From the NCBI GenBank assembly GCA_028698765.1, contig JAQVVW010000141.1:1-5111 (forward strand): a DNA stretch of 5,111 nucleotides. Direction: 5' to 3'. The translations under genes and the position numbers were made by a program. Source of the DNA: Methanoculleus sp. (GTDB lineage: Archaea; Halobacteriota; Methanomicrobia; Methanomicrobiales; Methanoculleaceae). This document shows, piece after piece, positions 1-5,111 of the stretch (positions are counted from its first letter, which is position 1; every line of letters starts with the position of its first letter). Below the pieces are notes generated by a model. That model ran no database searches. It had not been told where the DNA came from and was given only the letters and a program-made list of their open reading frames with translations.

Positions 1-1912
1 CCTCACCGACCAGGATGTACTCCGGACGCTGCCGGAGTGCGGCACGCAGGAGTTCGTACATATCGATCTCGCCCCGCCCGTCCTGCGAGAACGAGTCGCG
101 GGTGATGCTCGGGATCCAGTTCGGGTGGGGGAGCTTTAACTCACGGGTATCCTCGAGGGTGACGATCTTCGCGAGCGGCGGGATGAAGAGCGATATGGCG
201 TTCAGGGTCGTCGTCTTCCCGGACGCCGTCCCGCCGGCAAAGATGCAGGACTTGGCGTTCTCGACCGCAAGCCAGATGAACGCGATCCCGAGCGGCGAGA
301 AGGTGTGCCACTCGATGAGGTCCGTCGGCGTGATCGGCTCCTCCCGGAACTTACGGATCGTGAACGTCGAACCGTGTGCGGTCACTTCCGCCCCGAGCGT
401 CATCTGGATACGCGATCCGTCGCTCATCGTGGCATCCAGCATCGGCTCGGCGATGGAGATGTACTTCCCGGCCCGCTGGGCAAGTTTCGTGACGAACGAG
501 TCGAGTTCCACATGATCGTGATAGACAAGGCTCGTCTTCATCGATTCGTAGGTCGTGTGATAGACGAATATGGGACTCCCCACACCGTCGCAGGAGATAT
601 CCTCGATGTACTTGTCGTGCATCACCGGGTCGATCAGCCCGTCGCCGAGGAACTCCTTCTCGACGTGATAGAGAACCTTCTCGCGCCCGAGAGGGTCGAG
701 CCGGATCCCGTAGTCGGCGATGATCGTGTTCGCCGCATCGCGGAGCGCGACGCGGGCTTCTGCGCGGGTGAGGTCACGGGAAGTGATGGTGAGCGTCTCA
801 AAGAGCCGTTCTTTGATCTCCGCGAAGAGCACCTGCTCCCCGGGCGTGAGTATGGGCTCAATGACGTGGTAGGTGTACTCGTGCGTCGTGCCGTCATAGG
901 TCACCCGGACGTAGGCATATGGTTCGTTCACCGGGTAGAGTTCGATCTCCTCAAGCCCGGGTGACGGCCGCATCACGAGATCGACGAGCGGACCGTGGAG
1001 CGCGGGGTTGTATTCCTCGACCACGACGCCGGCTTTCGGCATCTGAAGTTTGCTGAGGAACCCGAACCGCGACTGGGGAACCTCCGGGGTCGGGGTCACC
1101 ACCTGTGCGGCGGCCGCAGCAAGCGAAGTGGAGGAGAAGGACTGGGAGAAGATGTCGTCAAATTCCGATACGACCCGGGCATTATCGACAAAATCAAACC
1201 GGTTTTCGCCACGGTTGATACTCAGTTCTTCGATCGTGAACGTCGCGCTCTTCGGGAGGATCAGGTCCGCCAGGGTCCCGAGCTCCTCGACCGTAACCAC
1301 GCCGTCGGAGATCTCTCCTCCGGGATCGTCGGCCGTCCCCACGATAGGGGGGTTCTCTTTCGGGGTGCCGGATTCACCGCCTTCGCGCCACCCTTTCACC
1401 CGCTCGAGGATTCCCGCGGGGATATCAGACCACGGGGCGGAACCCGGCGCGTCCGGCTTCGCAGCGGGCACCTCGGCCGCCGCCGGCGGATCGGCTGGCA
1501 TCTCCGGCCTTAGAGGGAGATCGTCCGTCTCCAACGTCGGGGTGGAGACGGCTTCTTCGGCGCCGCCCGGATCGCTCCGGCCGATCCGTTCGAGGAGCGC
1601 CCGGACCGGGTCTTTCTTGGCGGACGCGCGGGATTCGGCGGAATTGCCCGAGATCGCTACCTCGTCGATGAGCGAACGGATATCCGCGCTCTGTTGCACG
1701 GGAGACGGCTCCGATTGCTCAGCAGTGATGGACCTTTGAATCTCCGGGGTCGTTTCATCCCGCACTCCCTCCCCTGGAGACCGGGACGGCAAGCCCGCAT
1801 CGACGGTCTCCGTCGTGGTTCTTCCGTCGCCAACCCCCAGGTTCCCGGGTTGTGAGAAAAGACTCCTGACCGCTGCTATCAATTCACGTTCTTCATCTTC
1901 ACCTGAACTCAT
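1..1912 (-). CDS. Archaeal type II/IV secretion system (pilus assembly) ATPase, 3' end cut by window
   Basis: Cytoplasmic hexameric motor ATPase of the archaeal GspE/PilB/FlaI-like family, which powers type IV pilus-like filament assembly or secretion. The reading frame is open from the ATG at 1912 to the left edge, giving 637 codons. Residues 1-281 are a low-complexity acidic and Pro/Ala-rich extension (Pro/Ala densest around 135-160; AAAAA at 265-269). The conserved part follows, including YIEDISCDG, the usual N-domain signature of this family. Walker A is GGTASGKT at 560-567, the Asp box is VTLEDTREL at 584-592, and RQRPEYILVGE ends at E637, the expected catalytic Glu of Walker B. The His box and C-terminus lie beyond the window. 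The start is the ATG that overlaps the upstream gene by 14 bases. A G5 run lies eight bases upstream but no clear Shine-Dalgarno is seen, so translational coupling is likely. Family is certain; whether it serves pili, archaella or secretion is not shown. A membrane platform (TadC/GspF-like) gene would be expected further left. Confidence 0.95.
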   Translation of the reverse strand, partial: MSSGEDEERELIAAVRSLFSQPGNLGVGDGRTTTETVDAGLPSRSPGEGVRDETTPEIQRSITAEQSEPSPVQQSADIRSLIDEVAISGNSAESRASAKKDPVRALLERIGRSDPGGAEEAVSTPTLETDDLPLRPEMPADPPAAAEVPAAKPDAPGSAPWSDIPAGILERVKGWREGGESGTPKENPPIVGTADDPGGEISDGVVTVEELGTLADLILPKSATFTIEELSINRGENRFDFVDNARVVSEFDDIFSQSFSSTSLAAAAAQVVTPTPEVPQSRFGFLSKLQMPKAGVVVEEYNPALHGPLVDLVMRPSPGLEEIELYPVNEPYAYVRVTYDGTTHEYTYHVIEPILTPGEQVLFAEIKERLFETLTITSRDLTRAEARVALRDAANTIIADYGIRLDPLGREKVLYHVEKEFLGDGLIDPVMHDKYIEDISCDGVGSPIFVYHTTYESMKTSLVYHDHVELDSFVTKLAQRAGKYISIAEPMLDATMSDGSRIQMTLGAEVTAHGSTFTIRKFREEPITPTDLIEWHTFSPLGIAFIWLAVENAKSCIFAGGTASGKTTTLNAISLFIPPLAKIVTLEDTRELKLPHPNWIPSITRDSFSQDGRGEIDMYELLRAALRQRPEYILVGE

Positions 1913-2537
1913 CCTCTGTGCCCCCAATATCAACGTATGCTTCTACCTGAGGTTCATAGATCTCAACGATGCGCCGTGCCCGCTCTCCAATCCTATCCGA
2001 GACCACGCACATGTAGCGTCCATTGAGCAGTCGAAAACAGACCTTCCCTTCGGAATCCGTCACATCGCTCGTCATGACGAGCTTTCCCTTCCGGATCGCG
2101 ACGTGGGCGCCGGCAAGAGGCATCCGGCCGTTGCGCACGATCAGATAGAGCATTCCTATCCGCTGCTGGGTAGCGGTGCCGACGGTCGGGATCTCGAGGC
2201 GCCCGTTCTTCTTCAGGTGGCTTTTGTCGAAGATCCTGCACCTTGAGACCAGCGCATCGACGATCGACGGCGCCACCGTGAAGAGCTCGAACTCCTCCTC
2301 CCCGGCCAGGCGCAGGATGGCCGAGTCTCCAAAGAGCGTTCCCTTCGCATCGACAAACATGGCACCGTCCGGTTCGCCCCCGGAGAAAAACAGGAAGAAC
2401 GAGCCTTCCTTCTCCTCGAAAACCCCTATTCCGGTCATGGGATTGCTGCCGGTGTAGCGCAACAGCTCATCAAGCGTGAAGTATCCTTCGCTCGTCGACT
2501 GTCGAAGGATCTCGCCCATAAGGTCGTGTATTTCCAT
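1899..2537 (-). CDS. Unrecognised two-part protein coupled to the secretion ATPase gene
   Basis: I do not recognise a named family. The 212-residue product has no signal peptide or membrane segment, so it is probably cytoplasmic. Residues 1-110 look like one mixed alpha/beta domain with a hydrophobic strand running into a Gly-rich turn (FFLFFSGGEPDG, 47-58) and then MFVDAKGTLFGD (60-71). Residues about 128-205 resemble a small beta-sandwich of the carboxypeptidase-regulatory/Cna-B kind: PLAGAHVAI, then TSDVTDSEGKVCFRLLNGRY, the usual pattern of a 'TD..G' turn followed by 'l.nG.Y'. The last 14 bases overlap the start of the secretion ATPase gene, so the two are likely co-translated and may work together. 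The ATG at 2537 is preferred. An upstream in-frame GTG at 2603 would add 22 residues, but it falls within the predicted promoter and a hairpin and has no ribosome site. Existence as a gene is well supported by codon use and coupling; function is unknown. Confidence 0.85.
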   Translation of the reverse strand: MEIHDLMGEILRQSTSEGYFTLDELLRYTGSNPMTGIGVFEEKEGSFFLFFSGGEPDGAMFVDAKGTLFGDSAILRLAGEEEFELFTVAPSIVDALVSRCRIFDKSHLKKNGRLEIPTVGTATQQRIGMLYLIVRNGRMPLAGAHVAIRKGKLVMTSDVTDSEGKVCFRLLNGRYMCVVSDRIGERARRIVEIYEPQVEAYVDIGGTEDEFR

Positions 2538-2580
2538 GCAGATCTTCAGGTACGGTATTTTGTAGGTAATATGCCGGAAA

Positions 2581-2596
2581 GGGGTTTTTTTACCCC
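2581..2596 (-). repeat. Small hairpin with A-rich loop in the predicted leader of the minus operon
   Basis: The plus strand reads GGGGT, six T, then ACCCC, so the minus-strand RNA would form a five-base-pair stem closed by a loop of six A. It lies about 44 bases upstream of the ATG at 2537, at or just after the predicted transcript start. It might influence translation or RNA stability, or it may be incidental. It is not a terminator for any gene seen here, because no gene ends nearby. Confidence 0.35.
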
Positions 2597-2603
2597 CTAC
2601 CAC

Positions 2604-2634
2604 AATATATCACATCAGTATGCTATTATTAATA
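2604..2634 (-). promoter_or_regulatory. TATA-like tracts, likely promoter of the minus-strand operon
   Basis: Read on the minus strand, two AT-only tracts occur upstream of the unknown gene: TATTAATAATA (2634 to 2624) and ATATATT (2610 to 2604). Archaeal TATA boxes sit about 25 bases before the transcript start. The nearer tract would start RNA near 2582 and the farther one near 2603, leaving a leader of roughly 45 to 66 bases before the ATG at 2537. Which tract is used cannot be decided from sequence. Confidence 0.5.
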
Positions 2635-2796
2635 CCTTGTGATAATGGAATTGAGATTCTAACAGATATCCTTGAGAAAGGAGCGTATCCGGAAGATGGA
2701 ATGAGACCGTTTGGGCTCAGCCACCTCCGGTGGATCTCCGACCATAAAGAACGCCGGACTGAAGAACCGAAGCCCCGGGGCCGCCCCGGCGGGTGA
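2620..2796 (+). CDS. Doubtful 58-codon small ORF ending in an AT-hook-like motif
   Basis: An open frame runs from the ATG at 2620 to TGA at 2794-2796. The first third uses AT-rich codons untypical of this genome, whereas codons from about residue 28 (an internal ATG at 2701) use mostly G/C third positions like real genes here. The product has no membrane segment and ends in KPRGRPGG, which contains the RGRP core of AT-hook DNA-binding motifs. There is no ribosome binding site before either ATG, and the predicted promoter for the opposite operon overlaps its start. It could be a small protein, the remnant of a gene, part of a dispersed repeat, or chance. I recognise no family and would not rely on it as a gene. 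Confidence 0.2.
   Translation: MLLLIPCDNGIEILTDILEKGAYPEDGMRPFGLSHLRWISDHKERRTEEPKPRGRPGG
2721..2733. repeat. Short inverted repeat (5-bp stem, 3-base loop)
   Basis: CCACC and GGTGG flank TCC, forming a perfect five-base-pair stem. It sits in the GC-rich half of the intergenic region, more than 170 bases from the prepilin peptidase start. No function can be assigned. Confidence 0.3.
2772..2792. repeat. GC-only palindrome followed by a second inverted repeat
   Basis: GCCCCGGGGC (2772-2781) is a perfect ten-base palindrome. It overlaps by one base a second inverted repeat, CCGCC-CC-GGCGG (2781-2792). The whole segment is G and C only. It lies inside the doubtful small ORF, where it encodes the RGRP-like end, so the symmetry may partly reflect codon content. 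It could also be a protein-binding or structured element. Confidence 0.4.
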
Positions 2797-2844
2797 GAAT
2801 GCCGTAGCGCGCCTTATCCGCCGGGAAAATGCATCGAAACGGCA

Positions 2845-2869
2845 GCGATCCCCTGCAAAGAAAGATCGC
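2845..2869. promoter_or_regulatory. Inverted repeat just upstream of the prepilin peptidase promoter, possible operator
   Basis: GCGATC (2845-2850) and GATCGC (2864-2869) form a perfect six-base inverted repeat with a 13-base spacer, ending directly before the TATA-like AGAAATAAG. The position is that of an upstream activator or a BRE-proximal operator. A six-base match over this distance can arise by chance, so this is only a candidate. Confidence 0.2.
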
Positions 2870-2880
2870 CAGAAATAAGA
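2870..2880 (+). promoter_or_regulatory. TATA-like element for the prepilin peptidase operon
   Basis: CAGAAATAAGA is the best AT-rich tract upstream of the plus-strand genes. Its centre is about 30 bases before the ATG at 2908. With normal archaeal spacing, transcription would begin around 2900, which would make the peptidase mRNA nearly leaderless. A Shine-Dalgarno-like AGGTGA at 2887-2892 lies 15 bases before the ATG, farther than usual, and would be outside such a transcript. The two readings compete. Confidence 0.35.
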
Positions 2881-2907
2881 GATAACAGGTGAATACGGTA
2901 CCCGCCC

Positions 2908-3711
2908 ATGATTCTTCCGCTCATGATAAGCGTCCCCCTCATGATTGCAGCGGCTGCAATAGGGATTACGCTCATATACGCGTCCATCCTGGACGCAAAG
3001 GAGCGGCGGGTGCCCCACAAGACCTGGCGTCCCGCACTCGCGATAGCGATCCCGGCGGCCCTCTGGGTGTACGGGCTGACCATCCTCGCGGACTGGCGGG
3101 TGGCGGCGGGGTACCTCATCCTGGTCGCGGTCTTCTGCGGATTTTTTTACCTCTTCCAGGCGGTAAACCTCTTCGGGGGGGCGGACGCATACGCCCTCAT
3201 CATCATCACCGCATGCATCCCGTTCTACCCGATCGAGCCGTACTTCGGCGCATCGCCGCTCGGGTTCTTCCCGTTCAGCGTGCTGACGAACGCCGTGCTC
3301 ATCAATATCGCGGCACCCGTCGCAATCTTCGCGAAGAACATCCTGGAGGGGAACCGGGGCCCGCTGCCCTGCCTCTTCCTCGGCTTTCCCGTCGATGGAA
3401 AGAGCATCCAGAACGAATTCGGTTTCGTCATGGAAGATATCGAGGAGGAAGACGGCAGACTGGTCAGGCGGTTCGTCGGGTTTACGGAATCGCTCAGGCG
3501 CATCGTGCGGGGAGAGCGGCGGCTGTATACAAAAGATCTCAGGCTGCACCCCGAAGACTACCGGAGGGAACTTGCCCTCTACCGGAAGGCCGGCAAGGTC
3601 TGGATATCCTACGGCATTCCATTCATCATACCGATCGCAGCGGGGTTCCTGACCGCACTGTTCATGGGAGATATCCTCTTTGTGATCATGAAGGCAATCG
3701 CGGGAATGTGA
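2908..3711 (+). CDS. Archaeal prepilin peptidase, A24 family (PibD/FlaK/EppA-like)
   Basis: Integral-membrane aspartic protease that removes the class III signal peptide from type IV-like pilins or archaellins on the cytoplasmic face, allowing assembly. The 267-residue protein has both catalytic aspartates: D29 in [10 protein letters not shown] (the usual D.k.r.vP motif) and D93 in the GGAD motif at 90-93, a variant of GxGD. Hydrophobic segments lie roughly at 5-27, 42-61, 66-86, 94-110, 120-145 and 232-262. Residues about 150-230 form a charged soluble insert ([15 protein letters not shown] and neighbours) before the last membrane segment, like the type II archaeal A24 C-terminal region. The ATG at 2908 is the first in-frame start after a TGA at 2890-2892; later ATGs at 2923 and 2941 would shorten the first membrane segment. 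It heads a three-gene operon and diverges from the pilus ATPase operon, which supports a role in the same filament system. The substrate pilins are not in the window. Confidence 0.93.
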   Translation: MILPLMISVPLMIAAAAIGITLIYASILDAKERRVPHKTWRPALAIAIPAALWVYGLTILADWRVAAGYLILVAVFCGFFYLFQAVNLFGGADAYALIIITACIPFYPIEPYFGASPLGFFPFSVLTNAVLINIAAPVAIFAKNILEGNRGPLPCLFLGFPVDGKSIQNEFGFVMEDIEEEDGRLVRRFVGFTESLRRIVRGERRLYTKDLRLHPEDYRRELALYRKAGKVWISYGIPFIIPIAAGFLTALFMGDILFVIMKAIAGM

Positions 3712-3716
3712 ATACT

Positions 3717-4082
3717 ATGGAGATACAGTTCAAGGACGGATTGGTGCCTGTCATCGTGCAGGAACGACGGACTCGTGATGTCCTGATGCTCGCCTACGCG
3801 AACGCGGAGGCGCTGGAACTCACCAGGACCACAGGATATGCACACTATTACAGCAGGAGCAGAAAAAAACTCTGGAAGAAAGGGGAGGAGAGCGGGCACG
3901 TTCAACGGGTCTGTCGCATCCTCGTCGACTGCGACGAGGATGCCGTCCTCTACGAGGTGGAGCAGACCGGTGCCGCCTGCCATACCGGCCACGCATCGTG
4001 TTTCTACCGGACGGCCGAGGGTGAGGAGATCGCTGGAACGGTCTTCGATCCGGAGAAGGTATACGCTAATAAGGGTGAGTAA
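3717..4082 (+). CDS. hisI: Phosphoribosyl-AMP cyclohydrolase
   Basis: Third step of histidine biosynthesis: it opens the adenine ring of phosphoribosyl-AMP to give ProFAR in the cytosol, acting as a zinc- and magnesium-dependent homodimer. The 121-residue protein has the usual stand-alone length, without the HisE fusion common in bacteria. Family hallmarks are [10 protein letters not shown] (24-33), [19 protein letters not shown] (43-61), DCDEDA (71-76) with metal-binding D71, D73 and D75, and the zinc cysteines C72, C88 and C95 in DCD and [12 protein letters not shown]. The ATG at 3717 is chosen; it lies five bases after the peptidase stop, with ATGTGA at 3706-3711 as a possible weak ribosome site. 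A GTG at 3708 in the same frame would add three residues. No other his genes are visible, and its place between a prepilin peptidase and a PIN-ATPase gives no functional clue. All key residues are intact. Confidence 0.97.
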   Translation: MEIQFKDGLVPVIVQERRTRDVLMLAYANAEALELTRTTGYAHYYSRSRKKLWKKGEESGHVQRVCRILVDCDEDAVLYEVEQTGAACHTGHASCFYRTAEGEEIAGTVFDPEKVYANKGE

Positions 4083-4094
4083 CCTCATTACTAT

Positions 4095-4099
4095 GGTGA
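4095..4099 (+). promoter_or_regulatory. Ribosome binding site deciding the PIN-ATPase start
   Basis: GGTGA, followed by six T, ends six bases before the ATG at 4106 and matches the archaeal anti-Shine-Dalgarno well. This fixes the ATG at 4106 rather than the nearer out-of-frame ATG at 4093. The T run just before the start keeps the site unstructured. The hisI-to-ATPase gap is only 23 bases and shows no clear promoter. Confidence 0.75.
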
Positions 4100-4105
4100 T
4101 TTTTT

Positions 4106-5111
4106 ATGAAAATTGTACCCGATACGAGCGTCGTAATAGACGGACGCATAACATCGCTGATAAAAACCGGAGAATATAAGGGCGCAACAATAATCATACC
4201 GGAAGCCGTCGTCGCCGAACTGGAGGCCCAGGCGAACCAGGGGCGGGAGATAGGGTTTTCCGGTCTGAACGAACTCCAGGAACTCTTCCGGATGTCGGGG
4301 GAGAACGTCATCGAACTCCAGTATTCCGGAGAGCGCCCGAGTCTCGACCAGGTGAAACTCTCCAGCGGAGGCGAGATCGACGCCCTGATCCGGAACGTTG
4401 CGATCGACCACGACGCACGGTTCATCACGAGCGATCTCGTGCAGGCGGAGGTGGCGAAGGCAAAAGGGCTCGACGTCACCTACCTGCGGCCGCAGATCGG
4501 CGATTTCTCGCCGCTCTCGATCGACCAGTACCTCGATGAGGAGACGATCGCGATCACGCTTAAAGAGCGGGCGCCGCCGGTGGCAAAGATCGGAAAACTC
4601 CAGGAGACCCGCCTGGTCACCCTCCGGGATGCGCCGATGACCGAGTACGAGCTCAAGGCTATGGCGCAGGAACTCCTCGAGCGGGCGAAACGCGACCCGG
4701 ACGGCTTCATCGAACTCGAGAAGCGGGGGATCACGGTCGTCCAGATCGGGTCGCTCCGGATCTCGATTGCCCGGCGGCCGTTCTCGGACGGGATGGAGAT
4801 CACGGCCGTCCGGCCGCTTGTGGATCTCGCGCTCGACGACTACGCCATGGCGCCGGAGATCAAGCAGCGGATCCTCGGGAACCGCCGCGGCGTCCTGATC
4901 GCGGGACCCCCCGGAGCGGGGAAGACCACCCTCGCCCAGAGCCTTGCAACGTTCCTCGCCGACAACAACTTCATCGTGAAGACGATGGAGGCCCCGCGCG
5001 ACCTGCAGGTGCCCGACCACATCACCCAGTACACGGCGCTCGAGGGGAGCATGGCGAACACCGCCGAAGCCCTCCTGCTCGTCCGGCCGGACTACGTGAT
5101 CTTCGATGAAG
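4106..5111 (+). CDS. PINc-domain ATPase (VapC-like PIN plus PilT/VirB11-related P-loop ATPase), 3' end cut
   Basis: Archaeal protein that joins a PIN nuclease domain to a RecA-like secretion-type ATPase, related to the family that includes the PINA ATPase of Sulfolobus. The window holds 335 codons. Residues 1-130 are the PIN domain, with the expected acidic set D6 (VPDTSVVIDG), E38 (AVVAELE), D92 (GGEIDALI) and D110 (FITSD), so it looks active, probably on RNA. Residues about 140-255 form a linker and N-terminal ATPase part. Walker A is GPPGAGKT at 267-274, and VIFDE at 331-335 is the probable Walker B just at the window edge. The rest of the motor and the KH domain usual in this family would lie beyond. 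The first 50 codons are noticeably AT-rich and hold all ATA codons of the visible gene. It follows hisI in the same operon. The cellular role of the family is not settled (RNA processing, or Holliday-junction/DNA work as reported for PINA). Confidence 0.92.
   Translation, partial: MKIVPDTSVVIDGRITSLIKTGEYKGATIIIPEAVVAELEAQANQGREIGFSGLNELQELFRMSGENVIELQYSGERPSLDQVKLSSGGEIDALIRNVAIDHDARFITSDLVQAEVAKAKGLDVTYLRPQIGDFSPLSIDQYLDEETIAITLKERAPPVAKIGKLQETRLVTLRDAPMTEYELKAMAQELLERAKRDPDGFIELEKRGITVVQIGSLRISIARRPFSDGMEITAVRPLVDLALDDYAMAPEIKQRILGNRRGVLIAGPPGAGKTTLAQSLATFLADNNFIVKTMEAPRDLQVPDHITQYTALEGSMANTAEALLLVRPDYVIFDE

Larger units (their letters stand above)
2538..2907. other. Divergent intergenic region between the two operons
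   Basis: This 370-base stretch separates the minus-strand ATPase operon from the plus-strand prepilin peptidase operon, so it must carry promoters for both. The left part (about 2560-2660) is AT-rich, in contrast to the GC-rich genes around it. The right part (about 2715-2830) is GC-rich with several short inverted repeats. It contains no RNA gene that I can recognise. One small open frame (2620-2796) is listed separately with low confidence. Confidence 0.8.

Noticed and set aside
305..964. 219-codon open frame on the plus strand, and a similar one at 995-1513
   Set aside because: Antisense to the conserved ATPase core, whose motifs are intact in the minus frame. Arg/Asp/Val-rich composition typical of GC-rich shadow frames.
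1050..1739. 229-codon open frame on the plus strand
   Set aside because: It lies wholly antisense to the secretion ATPase N-terminal region, whose low-complexity GC-rich codons leave other frames open. Ser/Arg/Pro-rich product with no recognisable domain.
2659..3549. 296-codon open frame on the minus strand
   Set aside because: Antisense to the prepilin peptidase, which has both catalytic aspartates and membrane segments in the plus frame. The minus product is a charged, featureless sequence.
2889..3716. Upstream part of the long plus-strand frame that ends with hisI
   Set aside because: The frame is open through the peptidase gene by chance. Only the part from 3717 matches HisI; the upstream part is Arg/Gly/His-rich shadow and not a fusion domain.
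3713..4100. Near-identical 12-base words (TACTATGG-N-GAT) at 3713 and 4089, before hisI and the PIN-ATPase
   Set aside because: Eleven of twelve bases match, but one copy includes the hisI start codon and the other the ribosome site of the next gene, so they do not occupy equivalent positions. Probably chance.
4100..4105. Run of six T after hisI as a possible archaeal terminator
   Set aside because: It lies between a good ribosome binding site and the ATG of the next gene, so it acts as spacer; short gaps suggest continuous transcription.
4091..5020. 309-codon open frame on the minus strand
   Set aside because: Antisense to the PIN-ATPase, which shows PIN acidic residues and Walker A in the plus frame.

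Overview
The window looks like a piece of chromosome from a GC-rich methanogenic archaeon, most likely of the order Methanomicrobiales (Methanoculleus or a close relative). The reasons are the archaeal-type secretion/pilus ATPase, an archaeal class III prepilin (preflagellin-type) peptidase with the large soluble C-terminal insert, a stand-alone archaeal hisI, a PINc-domain ATPase of a family typical of euryarchaea, strong G/C bias in third codon positions, and AT-rich TATA-like tracts in the intergenic region. The genus is a judgement from protein style, not a proven identification.

Layout. Minus strand, from right to left: an unrecognised 212-residue protein (1899-2537), then a type II/IV secretion system (pilus assembly) ATPase (1912 leftwards, cut by the window edge). 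The two overlap by 14 bases and are very likely co-transcribed. Between 2538 and 2907 lies a divergent promoter region. It holds TATA-like tracts, a small A-loop hairpin, GC-rich inverted repeats and a doubtful 58-codon ORF. Plus strand: a prepilin peptidase (2908-3711), hisI (3717-4082, five bases later) and a PIN-domain ATPase (4106 onward, cut by the right edge, 23 bases after hisI). These three look like one operon.

How they fit together. The prepilin peptidase cleaves and matures type IV-like pilins, and the divergently encoded ATPase is the hexameric motor that assembles such filaments or drives secretion, so the two sides form a filament-assembly locus split over two divergent transcripts. 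HisI (third step of histidine synthesis) is metabolically unrelated and probably shares only the promoter. The PIN-ATPase combines a probable RNA-cutting domain with a P-loop motor domain of the PilT/VirB11-related class.

No rRNA, tRNA, CRISPR array, insertion sequence or integrase was seen. The part that looks least described is the unknown protein coupled to the secretion ATPase, together with the long variable N-terminal extension of that ATPase.
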